From: Gammaproteobacteria bacterium RIFCSPHIGHO2_12_FULL_38_11 | GTDB taxonomy: Bacteria; Pseudomonadota; Gammaproteobacteria; Coxiellales; Coxiellaceae | Direction: 5' to 3' | Assembly: GCA_001801515.1 (NCBI GenBank) | Contig: MGXX01000040.1 | Coordinates: 12,235 to 28,914, forward strand | Length of the DNA stretch: 16,680 nt | Part shown: in pieces, positions 1-8,494 of the stretch | How positions within the stretch are numbered: the first letter of the stretch is position 1 | Layout of the letters: every line of letters begins with the position of its first letter | The notes under the pieces: model-generated | What the model was told of the DNA's origin: nothing | Databases searched by the model: none | The model's input: the letters and a program-made list of their open reading frames with translations, nothing else | Program-made: the position numbers and the translations under genes

Positions 1-885
1 ACCCATCTCTTCAACGACCAATGCAGCCGTATCTTGATCAATCACTTGATTGATCGTCACCAGCGCACCCAACCCCATCATCACTTTAATGACTTCTGCT
101 GCCTTGATTTTCATTTTCTGCGCTAATTCAGCAACTGAAATTGTTTCTGGGATACTGACATCATGCGTTTCTTTCGCAACCGGTTTTTCAAAACCATGTT
201 CAATTGTATGTTTTTCTTTAAGCTTAAACTTCTTACGACGTCGATGACCATAATAACCGTCACCCTCTTCATCGTCATCACTTTGCACAACCAAGGGATC
301 GAAACGACGCGTGCGCATATCGCGTTGCTTCACGGCTTTCTTTCGATTGACTTCTTTTTCGCCTTCATCTTCAGAAAATGACGATTTACCTTTTTTCGAT
401 TTTTTCCCTAACGTTGTTTCTTTTGTGGGTGCTTCTGAAATATTTTTTTGTGCTGATGGTTTTTCACCTGATTTTTTAGGCTTTTCTGATGTTACTGCTT
501 TTGTTTTTGATTTTTCAACTTCATCAACTGAAGCCAATTGCGCGATTTCAGTTTTTTTAGCAGTGGGTACTGCAACAATAACAGGTGGTTTAATCGCGCG
601 CTTCGTACGCACTTCTACATTAATACTTTTTTTCCCTTGCATTACCACACTATTTTGACGATTGGAGCGTGCCTGTAAAGTCATTTTAGGGCGTGCTGTC
701 GCTGCTGCAGAAGGTGCTGCAACACTACGGCCTTTTAAATATAATAATAGTTTTCGTTTTTCATCATCTGAAATAGCCTGATCATCACTCACAACAGCAA
801 CGCCTGCTTCTTTCAGCTGTTCTTTCAGATAATCTGGAGTCATACGAACTAACTCCGCTAATTGTTTAATTGTGACGTTTGCCAT
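1..885 (-). CDS. infB: Translation initiation factor IF-2, N-terminal part (3' end cut by window)
   Basis: This is the first 295 codons of IF2, the GTPase that brings fMet-tRNA to the 30S subunit and promotes subunit joining. The frame is open from the ATG at 885 to the window edge. The start [20 protein letters not shown] matches the IF2 N-terminal domain. A long charged Lys/Glu/Ser-rich linker with an RRRKK basic cluster follows. A second IF2_N-like segment ([20 protein letters not shown]) begins around residue 250. The GTPase domain would lie outside the window. A TGAGG Shine-Dalgarno (896-900) sits 10 nt before the ATG. The gene follows nusA by 58 nt, as in the conserved nusA-infB operon, and probably shares its transcript. 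The identity rests on the N-terminal domain plus synteny. Confidence 0.95.
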   Translation of the reverse strand, partial: MANVTIKQLAELVRMTPDYLKEQLKEAGVAVVSDDQAISDDEKRKLLLYLKGRSVAAPSAAATARPKMTLQARSNRQNSVVMQGKKSINVEVRTKRAIKPPVIVAVPTAKKTEIAQLASVDEVEKSKTKAVTSEKPKKSGEKPSAQKNISEAPTKETTLGKKSKKGKSSFSEDEGEKEVNRKKAVKQRDMRTRRFDPLVVQSDDDEEGDGYYGHRRRKKFKLKEKHTIEHGFEKPVAKETHDVSIPETISVAELAQKMKIKAAEVIKVMMGLGALVTINQVIDQDTAALVVEEMG

Positions 886-903
886 GTATAAAAAACCTCA
901 AAA

Positions 904-948
904 TGTAGACTTCCGCGAACTGGAGATGCGATAAATCGCGTCTCTACA
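904..948. repeat. Palindromic repeat between nusA and infB, containing the nusA stop codon
   Basis: Outer arms TGTAGA (904-909) and TCTACA (943-948) enclose a second inverted repeat, GAGATGCGAT (923-932) / ATCGCGTCTC (935-944), which pairs at 9 of 10 positions. The odd position is a G-U wobble in plus-strand RNA and a C/A mismatch in the nusA transcript. The right arm contains the nusA TAG stop (944-946). No T-run follows in the nusA direction, so it is a poor terminator. It looks like a small dispersed palindromic element, but its copy number cannot be judged here. Confidence 0.5.
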
Positions 949-2434
949 AAAACCAATGCGCCCTTGCACTCATAATTAATTTACCCGCTGCTTCAGCATC
1001 CATTTGCAACAAATCATATAATTCATCCGTTGATAATTCCGCTAAATCATCGCGTGTTGCAATACCGTGATTAGCCAGTTGCATTGCTAACTCAGGCGTA
1101 ATGCCTGAAACAGCCAATAAATCATCTGCCGGTAATTTATGCTTTGTATTATCACCCATTAATTCTTGTGTTAATAACACATCACTTGCACGGCGTTGTA
1201 ATTCTTCAGCAATTGTATCATCAAAACCTTCAATCGCTTTTAATTCAGCAATAGGAACATAAGCGAGTTCTTCCAAAGAAGTAAACCCTTCTGCAACCAA
1301 TACATCCGCAACAGCTTCATCAATTTCTAATTTATTAACAAACATATCTTTATGTTTACTCGACTCTGATGCTTCTTTTACTGTTGCATCTTGTTCAGTC
1401 ATGACATTAAGCGTCCAACCGGTTAATTCGCTAGCCAATCGCACATTTTGACCCGAACGGCCAATGGCTTGCGACAACTGTTCTTCTGTCACAACAATAT
1501 CCATTGAGTGATGATCTTCATCGACAACAATGGAAGAAACTTCTGCTGGTGCCATGGCATTAATAACCAATTGTGCTGCGTTATCATCCCACAGAATAAT
1601 ATCAACCCGTTCGCCGTTTAATTCATTCGACACTGCCTGCACACGCGCACCACGCATACCCACACAGGCGCCAATAGGATCCACTCGACCATCATTGGTT
1701 TTAACCGCAATTTTTGCCCTTGAACCTGGGTCTCGTGCAGCACTCATTATGGTAATAACTTCTTCACCAATTTCTGGCACCTCAATTTTAAATAATTCCA
1801 TCAAGAACTCAGAAGAAATACGGCTCAATGATAATTGTGGGCCACGTTTTTCTTTACGCACATCTTTTAAAAAGACACGAACACGGTCGCCAATACGAAA
1901 TGCTTCGCGTGGAATCATTTCTTCACGCAATAACAAACCTTCTGCATTTTCACCCATGTCTAAAATCACATGATCACGCGTTACGCGTTTCACGGTGCCC
2001 ACTAATAATGTGCCAACTTTAGCTTGATTTTGCGTAATAATTTTATCACGCTCGGCTTCTCGTACTTTTTGTACCAATACTTGTTTTGCTTGTTGTGCTG
2101 CAATACGACCAAATTCAGGATTTTCAACTGATTCCTCAACGAAATCACCGATGGCTAAATCAGCATCAATTAATTGCGCTTGAGATAATCCCATGACTTG
2201 TTCGGGAAATTCATGCATCTCAACAGCATCATCGGCCACCACTTCCCAACGACGATAACTATTATAATCACCTGATTTACGATCAATCGCCACGCGCACC
2301 AACACTTCTTTCGGCAAATAGCGCTTTATCACAATGGCTGCTAAAGCGGCTTCAATCGCTTCGAAAATAACTTCTTCTTCAACACCACGTTCATTAGCGA
2401 TGGATTGTGCAATTAATAATATGTCTTTGTTCAT
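944..2434 (-). CDS. nusA: Transcription termination/antitermination factor NusA
   Basis: NusA binds RNA polymerase and nascent RNA, and modulates pausing, termination and antitermination. The 496 residues are close to the E. coli length of 495. An N-terminal polymerase-binding domain is followed by an S1 domain (about 135-200, with GTVKRVTRDHVILDMGENAE). KH domains follow, with GACVGMRGARVQAVSNEL and AIGRSGQNVRLASELTGW as the two conserved blocks. Two C-terminal acidic helix-hairpin-helix repeats are visible, at about 365-412 (VADVLVAEGFTSLEELAYV) and about 435-485 (SGITPELAMQLANHGIATRD), so this is the long gammaproteobacterial form. The ATG at 2434 has AAGGTG (2442-2447) 7 nt upstream. The gene lies 57 nt after rimP. 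Its last codons run into a palindromic repeat that supplies the TAG stop. Confidence 0.97.
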   Translation of the reverse strand: MNKDILLIAQSIANERGVEEEVIFEAIEAALAAIVIKRYLPKEVLVRVAIDRKSGDYNSYRRWEVVADDAVEMHEFPEQVMGLSQAQLIDADLAIGDFVEESVENPEFGRIAAQQAKQVLVQKVREAERDKIITQNQAKVGTLLVGTVKRVTRDHVILDMGENAEGLLLREEMIPREAFRIGDRVRVFLKDVRKEKRGPQLSLSRISSEFLMELFKIEVPEIGEEVITIMSAARDPGSRAKIAVKTNDGRVDPIGACVGMRGARVQAVSNELNGERVDIILWDDNAAQLVINAMAPAEVSSIVVDEDHHSMDIVVTEEQLSQAIGRSGQNVRLASELTGWTLNVMTEQDATVKEASESSKHKDMFVNKLEIDEAVADVLVAEGFTSLEELAYVPIAELKAIEGFDDTIAEELQRRASDVLLTQELMGDNTKHKLPADDLLAVSGITPELAMQLANHGIATRDDLAELSTDELYDLLQMDAEAAGKLIMSARAHWFL

Positions 2435-2491
2435 TTAAGATCACCTTCTGTAGTAAAGTTTTCTTTTTCTTTAGTAAAATTTAAAATAATT

Positions 2492-2980
2492 TTAATGTCG
2501 TTCTTTGTAGCTTCCACTCGCTGACGCTCGGGGCTCTGAGCTGATTAAATTAGCCTTTTGAATCTCATTTAATTTCACGCTTATCGTATTCGTTTCAACA
2601 AGCAAATAAATTTTGTCATCCACCACTTTTTCAATACGCCCAACTAATTGTCGACGATTTTCTTGCGGTGAACGCAATTTTAATTTTACCATTTTTCCTA
2701 CGTAACGAGAAAAATGGTTAAGTGTTAATAATAAACGATCTAAACCAGGTGAAGAAACTTCAAGCTGGTAATGACTTTTAATAAGATCTTCCACATCTAA
2801 CAGCGCACCAATTTCTCGACTCACCACCGTGCAATCTTCTAATGTAACACCCGTGTCGCGGTCGATATAAATGCGTAATACAGCCTGATTGCCCGATTTG
2901 CGTAAATCGCACGCCCACAATTCCAACCCTAAGGAACGAATGGTTGGCTCAATGACATCATGTATTCGTTTATCTAACAT
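2492..2980 (-). CDS. rimP: Ribosome maturation factor RimP
   Basis: RimP assists late 30S subunit assembly. The 162-residue protein carries the family block LEVSSPGLDRLLLTLNHFSR with LDVEDLI just before it. The C-terminal SH3-like domain ends at IQKANLI, where E. coli RimP nearly ends. The start is fixed by an in-frame TGA two codons upstream. The nearest Shine-Dalgarno-like GAGG lies only one base before the ATG, which is unusually close. The protein carries about 15 extra residues after IQKANLI, ending ASASGSYKERH. They are encoded by a GC-rich sequence that recurs inverted in the gene's leader. The order tRNA-fMet, rimP, nusA, infB supports the call. Family assignment is secure; the function of the tail is unknown. 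Confidence 0.95.
   Translation of the reverse strand: MLDKRIHDVIEPTIRSLGLELWACDLRKSGNQAVLRIYIDRDTGVTLEDCTVVSREIGALLDVEDLIKSHYQLEVSSPGLDRLLLTLNHFSRYVGKMVKLKLRSPQENRRQLVGRIEKVVDDKIYLLVETNTISVKLNEIQKANLISSEPRASASGSYKERH
2523..2540 (+). repeat. Inverted-repeat copy 1, within the rimP 3' end
   Basis: GACGCTCGGGGCTCTGAG on the plus strand matches the minus-strand reading of 2983-3000 (GACGCTCGGGATTCTGAG) at 16 of 18 positions. It encodes the SEPRAS part of RimP's extra C-terminal tail. Because the copies are inverted, the two segments are complementary within one rimP mRNA. Confidence 0.75.
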
Positions 2981-2982
2981 AC

Positions 2983-3000
2983 CTCAGAATCCCGAGCGTC
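2983..3000 (-). repeat. Inverted-repeat copy 2, in the rimP leader
   Basis: This is the partner of 2523-2540, read on the minus strand as GACGCTCGGGATTCTGAG. It ends two bases before the rimP ATG and contains most of the only Shine-Dalgarno-like sequence (TGAGG). Pairing with the rimP 3' end would give 16 Watson-Crick pairs, one G-U and one mismatch, covering the ribosome-binding site. Confidence 0.7.
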
Positions 3001-3023
3001 GCGGGCAGAAATTAATGGCCCGC
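3001..3023 (-). other. GC-rich leader hairpin upstream of rimP
   Basis: GCGGGC (3001-3006) and GCCCGC (3018-3023) form a perfect 6-bp stem with an 11-nt AT-rich loop between the tRNA terminator and the rimP start. No U-run follows, so it is not a terminator. It could be an RNA-processing site or could shape the leader together with the adjacent repeat. Confidence 0.45.
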
Positions 3024-3030
3024 AAAGCGA

Positions 3031-3054
3031 CAAAAAAGGGGCACAAGGCCCCTT
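3031..3054 (-). terminator. Rho-independent terminator after tRNA-fMet
   Basis: Read on the minus strand, AAGGGGC (3054-3048), loop CTTGT and GCCCCTT (3042-3036) form a 7-bp stem. The U-run includes the last stem bases and runs T6 before GTCGC. It begins 28 nt after the tRNA CCA end. It probably ends most tRNA transcripts while some read through into rimP-nusA-infB. Confidence 0.85.
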
Positions 3055-3082
3055 AATCAATAACACATGGATCAACAACATT

Positions 3083-3159
<77 letters not shown>

Positions 3160-3169
3160 ATAAGTCGCC

Positions 3170-3198
3170 ATAATAATGTGAAAAAATAAGAAATACAA
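3170..3198 (-). promoter_or_regulatory. Sigma70-type promoter of the tRNA-fMet gene
   Basis: A -35-like TTGTAT (3198-3193), a 17-bp spacer and a -10 TATTAT (3175-3170) lie just upstream of the tRNA. GGCGAC follows the -10 box, a GC-rich discriminator typical of stringently controlled stable-RNA promoters. Transcription would start only a few bases before the mature tRNA 5' end (3159). The -35 box is just 14 nt from the stop codon of the preceding giant gene. Confidence 0.7.
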
Positions 3199-3212
3199 GT
3201 GTTATTTGCCTA

Positions 3213-6200
3213 CTAACTGCACGCTTGCCTTAATTCATTTTGATAAGCCAATGAAACAGCAGGTAAAGCCCGAAGTAATCCGTGCAAGGTTACTTGATCA
3301 CTTATTTGTTGTAATGCGTCAAAATCATCTGCCAACGCATCAACATCAAAATCATCAGCTTCATTCAGTACAATATTTTTAATATCGGATTTTGTGGGTT
3401 TCGGTAATGCCAATTTTAAACAACGACTTAGCAATGCAGGATCAATGACACTGCAACCTACATGATGCGCATCATAACCCGTGGCCAATAAGAAAAACCC
3501 TTGTTTTCGTGGAGGTTCACCTGTTAGTGGATCTTCACCTGTTAATAATTTATTAATAAATTTTGCCCATCGCCCATCAGAATAACAATTCATCCTGTCA
3601 GCAAATAACGCATAACCCGCATGAAAAGCCTTCAATGACAATGCTTCTCTCACTTCAGGCATTAAACTGGCATCAATCGTAATAAAATCAATACAATATT
3701 TTTTAAACATATAAGCTGCTAACGCAGTTTTGCCAACGCCTGGCTCACCCGAAATAAAAACACCATTTGATCCAATACCCGCAGGCAATTTCACATGCGC
3801 TTGTAATTTTTTAATTTGAATAAACGATTCTAAGCTTGCTCTGACTGCAATTGAAGATTCTGTCAGCACGAATCTTCTGTCATCATTTTCTTTTTTAGTG
3901 AAAAATCCACAATAAAGGCTGGTTTGAAATAAAGAATCATTCTTTTTTTGCGCTAAGCAGTACGACAAAACGGTTTGCTGCAACTGACGAACCGTTTTAT
4001 TTTGACGAGTAAAATAACTCTCAATAAACACATGGCAATCATTTTTAAAATCAGCTTCCGATACTTTCAAATTTGCCAAATCAAAAATAGGCTTTAATAA
4101 TTCATGATAAATATACGCAGGTGAAAAATCAGAAAAATAGTATTCAGGAATAGAACCATCTTCAAATAATTTTTGCGCCATTCGTCCAGCACCATATTCA
4201 TTGGGATTACGTGCAAAAACAACTTTATGATTTTCATCCAGCAAATAAATTTTCCTGCGATACAAAATCTGTCGAGAACCACCCCTCTTTAAAGGTGAGA
4301 ACATCGTATAATGAAAATCATCAATATTAGATTCATCGATAAATAATATTTTAATTTTATCGAAATGATCATTTGCATATTTCTCAAAATTATCCATTTC
4401 ACGGTAAATTGTAACAGTGTCTGGAAAACTATTTTCTATTAATTGTATTAAACGACTTTTACCTTTACCTGCTTCACTAATCAATTGCAGTAAAGCATTA
4501 TCCTGCAAAGCATCAAACAATCGTTTTATTCTCGCTTCAATAAAAGCAATAGAATCTTCTTTTTCTAAAGAAGGGTAACTCGAATAATCAGGCTCATCAA
4601 TAATGATAGGCGTCGATTTTGGCGGATTTGGATAAGTCCAGATTGAAATATTATCTAGGAAATCAAAAAAATTATCATAAGACGATATTGAATCTGGCGT
4701 TAATTTTTTATCTTCAATGATTAAGATTAATTTGCCAGAAATCATTATTTTTTCGCCATTAATCCATAAATAAGGGTTTGGTAGTAATAATGTTTTCATA
4801 TAAGACAATAAGTCATTAGAAAATTCGCCCTTAAGAATAATAGTATCACCCTTAATTAAGCGCAATAAAACATCACTTTTACAAATTGAAAAATCAGAAA
4901 ATTCACCTTTATTTTTTTCAAAAAAGATGGCATGAAATAGATCCTGAAAAGAATAATCCTCAACATCAAAATCACTGTCATTTCCAGAAAAAATTTCAGC
5001 AGCTGCTGCGCTGATATTATTGGTAATAAAAACACAATCATCTTGGGTGGAAAATTCATGACAAATAGCTTCAACTTTTTCACAAGCTAAAGTTTCAGGC
5101 AAGTTAATATTAGGAGCCAGCATCAACATCAATTGAATATTGTTTTTTTCAGCCATTGAAAACAAAATCCACCATTGACAGTTCGACAATTGAGAAGTAA
5201 TAAACAAATGCAATGTCTTTTGAGAATGCATTTCAAGCAACCCTGGCTTTTGATTGTAAACACCTCCTGAAACTACTTTGTCATGCAACAATAAGTCAAA
5301 CGTATCAGTATTAATTTCATAATGATTTTCGTTTAGGTTATCAGTTGTTGCATTAATAGTAATGCTTTGAGATGCAAAACATGAAAAATCATAATGACCA
5401 TTAAAATTAAAAGTCATGCCATCTGGAATAAAAAGTCGATAACCACGATAATCAAAAAACCCGAGCGATTTAGATTTTTCAAAAAAAATTTTCATCTCTT
5501 GCTGATCTTCTTTTCGAAAACCCGTAATCATAATCTCAATACCGGGCGGAAATAAATTACATCGGCGAGAAAATTCAGATTCGAGCCAATGCATTTTATT
5601 GTTATTTAAAACAACAGGGCCAAATAACGTTTTTTTCCAATCTGAGGTGCCGCACAAATCAACAGTAAATGTATCGCTTTTTTCATAATTCACGTCATTT
5701 GAAATCAAATCTGGACTCAAATTTAAAACAATATCTTGACGCGAAAGAAAAGCGGAATCATCCGGCATTTGGTCAGTTATGGCGACAACACATACATTAT
5801 CAGAAACGTCACATCCACAAATTTTGCGAGCACCCGAATAAAATAATGTGCTCATAGAAACCAAGGTTTTGGCATCCAACACCGTTTGTCTGACATCAAT
5901 TAATAAAAAATATCGCGCGCCTATCTCTTCTGCTGATTTTCGCAAAAATAATTCCAATGGTGTGACATTTGTATAGCGTGGTTGTTGATGCTGATCAATA
6001 ACAACATCTTCTTTTTGGGCAGCGAGCAATTTAACGGTATCGACATAAAAAATATTATTATTTTTTGAATATTTTCTTAATAGGAAATTGGCTGTTTTTT
6101 CAGTTGAGTCAACTCGAAGCAAAATTTTACTATATTGATTATTTTCAATAATCTCAAAAAAATCAGCAATAGCATCACAGAAATGCGGTAAAATTGATTC

Positions 6201-8435
6201 CATTAGAAAAGGCGCTAATTTATTTGTTTTTATAATTTCAGATGCATTATTTAATTCAGATTTTGGTATTGCTGGGTTATCAGAAACACCGCTCAAATCA
6301 TCCACACCAGCTAATTTTGAGACAGGCAACTGCTGATAGCTGAGTGTAACATTCACACCTCCCCCTAAATCAATTAAAATGTAATTTCCATAATTTAAAA
6401 TCTCAAGTGCTTCATGATTATTGTCAATAGTCACAATTTCGACACGATAGGCCTCGTTCGGCAAAAGCGTTTTTATTTTTTCACTTACCGACAATGCACG
6501 ATGCCAGCAAACACCTGCGCGCTGTTGAAATAATTGCTCACACCACGCTTTATAATCAACAGCTTCTGCTAATTTAGGAACACACTTATTAGGATCAGCA
6601 ATTCGAGAATAACCTAAAGATGTTTGACAATATTCATCAATAATTTTTTGAATAGGATCATCAATGCTTAATTGCTTGTAAGCATCATCAAAATAATATT
6701 TTTTTTCAACCGCGACTACAAAAGTAATGCTCATAGAGAGAGTCGAGCATGCATGGTAAAAACCATCATCACCCTGCACAATCGACAAGCCTGGGATTAT
6801 CTGGCCATCATGCGTCACAAGACCTGCAATTGTTTCATTTGCATGAATCGACAATAAACGCGTATAACCTAATGACAATGTCTGTGAAAATTTTACATAA
6901 TAGTAATCATTATTCAACGTACGTAAATAATCAAGCCAATTATTATCTGCAAAATAGCATCTGACGGGTGTTATTTTTACAGGTTTAACCACTATTTTAT
7001 GGAGCTGCTGAAATACATACTCATAGCTTACCCTAACTGTGCGAACACGCGGCAATGAAAAATCCTTACTTAATACTTCTCCTCCTTCAACCATAGTATA
7101 ATGTTGCGTTGCTAATGACCCTTCTGAGCTGACCTGATGATTCCTCACAGCTTGATTATGGATGTATAAAATATTCGATTTTATATCTGGTTGATACATT
7201 CGACTTTTTGTATTTGATTCGATAGTAATATTACTAAACTCTTCCAATCTTTCAAATGCGAATGCGTATACATCAGGCACTTCAATATGTTTTAAATTAG
7301 TTAGATTTTGCAGTATGTAATCGTATAACATATTAAATTCTATATCAAATCTAAAAAGTTCATCCTCATCTTCAATGTAAGTAGGAAAAATCAACCGAAG
7401 TGATTTAATTTTAGTAAGATCTAGCAGACCTTCATGCGCTGCCATTTCTATGTTTGCAACCGTCTTTCTATCAAGTTCATGAATTTCAAGCAAGACAGGA
7501 TGCGAAAATATATCATCGGTGTAATGAACAATTTCATAATATTTTTGTAGTGCTTCGTTCTCTGAAAGGATATTTCTTATGTGTGAAATTGACAAACGCG
7601 ATCTTAATTCATCGTCCGATAAAATAAATTTTTCTAGGATTTCGTTTTCATCTGAAAAATTATATAACATATCCATTGTCAAATATTGACGTAGCTCTGG
7701 CAAAAGCAGTGCAATTAAACAATGAACTGCTTTTTCAAAAAAATCACGGTTAATCACACTTTTAACTGAATTTGCTTTAATTGCTAAAATAAATTCCCTG
7801 TATGCATCATTTTTTAAAAAAAGTGCATGTATTGCCATAATCATTGCTGTATTCGACTTAAGATCTGAAAAGGAGTAAATAAAAAAAGGTATATTATTTT
7901 CCTTAAGGATTTTATTAAATAATAAAACAATTTCATCCCCATTCACTGTTAATCCATCTACTGGCTGACACACCATCTGATGTGCATCAAACGGCTTTGC
8001 GGAATTTTCAAAAATTGAAAATTTAAAGGCATTATGAAATCCGTAAACTCTCTTAAATTGTGGCGATTGCAAGCAGGTCAGTAATTCCCGCATACGCATT
8101 GAATCCAATACCACCATGTGATCACGCGAAACGCCCATTTTTTCGGTTATTTTTTTATAATCGGTTTCAGGGTTGAAATGCCTGTCTGCCTCTAAATGGT
8201 GAATATTAAATCCTTCTCTTTCTAAAAAATTAAAAACTGCTATCAGGATTCCTGAAGAAAATTCAACAAGGGATGGATACGCAACGACAATTGTTTTAGG
8301 ACATTGTTGGCTAGAAGGTGCTGCACTGCTTGTCCACGGTTGATCTTCAAATGCAGCACAGGGATCAAATACCGCCGCAGGTGAAATACTCTCTGAGGTT
8401 CGCGCAGCATAGTACAACCAAGAAGGAAGTTTCAT
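3213..8435 (-). CDS. Giant multidomain protein: transglutaminase-like core plus AAA+ ATPase modules
   Basis: This 1740-residue, roughly 200-kDa protein is not a family I recognise as a whole. An unassigned alpha/beta N-terminal region (about 45-160) and a mixed region lead to a transglutaminase-like core at about 600-720. Its likely triad is Cys643 (RAGVCWHRA), His674 (DNNHEALEI) and Asp689 (YILIDLGGG). A degenerate AAA-like unit follows, with RVDSTEKT at 774-781 and LLIDVRQ around Asp847. Another beta-rich segment starts near 1190 (LIKGDTIILKGEF). AAA module A has P-loop SEAGKGKS (1320-1327), Walker B ILFIDES (Asp1367-Glu1368) and FARNPNEYG (1407-1415). AAA module B has GEPGVGKT (1563-1570), a Walker B lacking the DE pair (ALFADRM), LLATGYD in the sensor-1 region and a possible arginine finger in LLSRC. 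There is no signal peptide. ATG 8435 has no clear Shine-Dalgarno. It is last in the four-gene set. A role in host interaction or envelope remodelling is inference only. Confidence 0.8.
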   Translation of the reverse strand: MKLPSWLYYAARTSESISPAAVFDPCAAFEDQPWTSSAAPSSQQCPKTIVVAYPSLVEFSSGILIAVFNFLEREGFNIHHLEADRHFNPETDYKKITEKMGVSRDHMVVLDSMRMRELLTCLQSPQFKRVYGFHNAFKFSIFENSAKPFDAHQMVCQPVDGLTVNGDEIVLLFNKILKENNIPFFIYSFSDLKSNTAMIMAIHALFLKNDAYREFILAIKANSVKSVINRDFFEKAVHCLIALLLPELRQYLTMDMLYNFSDENEILEKFILSDDELRSRLSISHIRNILSENEALQKYYEIVHYTDDIFSHPVLLEIHELDRKTVANIEMAAHEGLLDLTKIKSLRLIFPTYIEDEDELFRFDIEFNMLYDYILQNLTNLKHIEVPDVYAFAFERLEEFSNITIESNTKSRMYQPDIKSNILYIHNQAVRNHQVSSEGSLATQHYTMVEGGEVLSKDFSLPRVRTVRVSYEYVFQQLHKIVVKPVKITPVRCYFADNNWLDYLRTLNNDYYYVKFSQTLSLGYTRLLSIHANETIAGLVTHDGQIIPGLSIVQGDDGFYHACSTLSMSITFVVAVEKKYYFDDAYKQLSIDDPIQKIIDEYCQTSLGYSRIADPNKCVPKLAEAVDYKAWCEQLFQQRAGVCWHRALSVSEKIKTLLPNEAYRVEIVTIDNNHEALEILNYGNYILIDLGGGVNVTLSYQQLPVSKLAGVDDLSGVSDNPAIPKSELNNASEIIKTNKLAPFLMESILPHFCDAIADFFEIIENNQYSKILLRVDSTEKTANFLLRKYSKNNNIFYVDTVKLLAAQKEDVVIDQHQQPRYTNVTPLELFLRKSAEEIGARYFLLIDVRQTVLDAKTLVSMSTLFYSGARKICGCDVSDNVCVVAITDQMPDDSAFLSRQDIVLNLSPDLISNDVNYEKSDTFTVDLCGTSDWKKTLFGPVVLNNNKMHWLESEFSRRCNLFPPGIEIMITGFRKEDQQEMKIFFEKSKSLGFFDYRGYRLFIPDGMTFNFNGHYDFSCFASQSITINATTDNLNENHYEINTDTFDLLLHDKVVSGGVYNQKPGLLEMHSQKTLHLFITSQLSNCQWWILFSMAEKNNIQLMLMLAPNINLPETLACEKVEAICHEFSTQDDCVFITNNISAAAAEIFSGNDSDFDVEDYSFQDLFHAIFFEKNKGEFSDFSICKSDVLLRLIKGDTIILKGEFSNDLLSYMKTLLLPNPYLWINGEKIMISGKLILIIEDKKLTPDSISSYDNFFDFLDNISIWTYPNPPKSTPIIIDEPDYSSYPSLEKEDSIAFIEARIKRLFDALQDNALLQLISEAGKGKSRLIQLIENSFPDTVTIYREMDNFEKYANDHFDKIKILFIDESNIDDFHYTMFSPLKRGGSRQILYRRKIYLLDENHKVVFARNPNEYGAGRMAQKLFEDGSIPEYYFSDFSPAYIYHELLKPIFDLANLKVSEADFKNDCHVFIESYFTRQNKTVRQLQQTVLSYCLAQKKNDSLFQTSLYCGFFTKKENDDRRFVLTESSIAVRASLESFIQIKKLQAHVKLPAGIGSNGVFISGEPGVGKTALAAYMFKKYCIDFITIDASLMPEVREALSLKAFHAGYALFADRMNCYSDGRWAKFINKLLTGEDPLTGEPPRKQGFFLLATGYDAHHVGCSVIDPALLSRCLKLALPKPTKSDIKNIVLNEADDFDVDALADDFDALQQISDQVTLHGLLRALPAVSLAYQNELRQACS

Positions 8436-8445
8436 ATCTGTATCA

Positions 8446-8462
8446 GCATATTATGAATATGC
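8446..8462. repeat. Perfect 7-bp inverted repeat before the giant gene
   Basis: GCATATT, a 3-nt spacer and AATATGC lie 11-27 nt upstream of the giant gene's ATG. The element could be an operator or an mRNA hairpin near the start codon. It overlaps CATAAT on the minus strand, a -10-like hexamer, but no convincing -35 box lies upstream. Confidence 0.4.
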
Positions 8463-8494
8463 GTTAAGCTTACCTATAGAAGATTAAGAAAACA

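Noticed and set aside
311..658. Plus-strand open frame of 115 codons within infB
   Set aside because: It lies opposite the low-complexity Lys/Glu-rich linker of IF2. Its Phe/Ser-rich translation is the expected shadow of that composition, and no ribosome-binding site was seen.
1530..1973. Plus-strand open frame of 147 codons opposite nusA
   Set aside because: It is antisense to conserved KH and S1 coding sequence and has no recognisable domain.
8450..8478. Promoter directly before the giant gene, using CATAAT as the -10 box
   Set aside because: No -35-like hexamer occurs at 16-18 bp, and the implied leader would be only about eight bases. Co-transcription from upstream is simpler.
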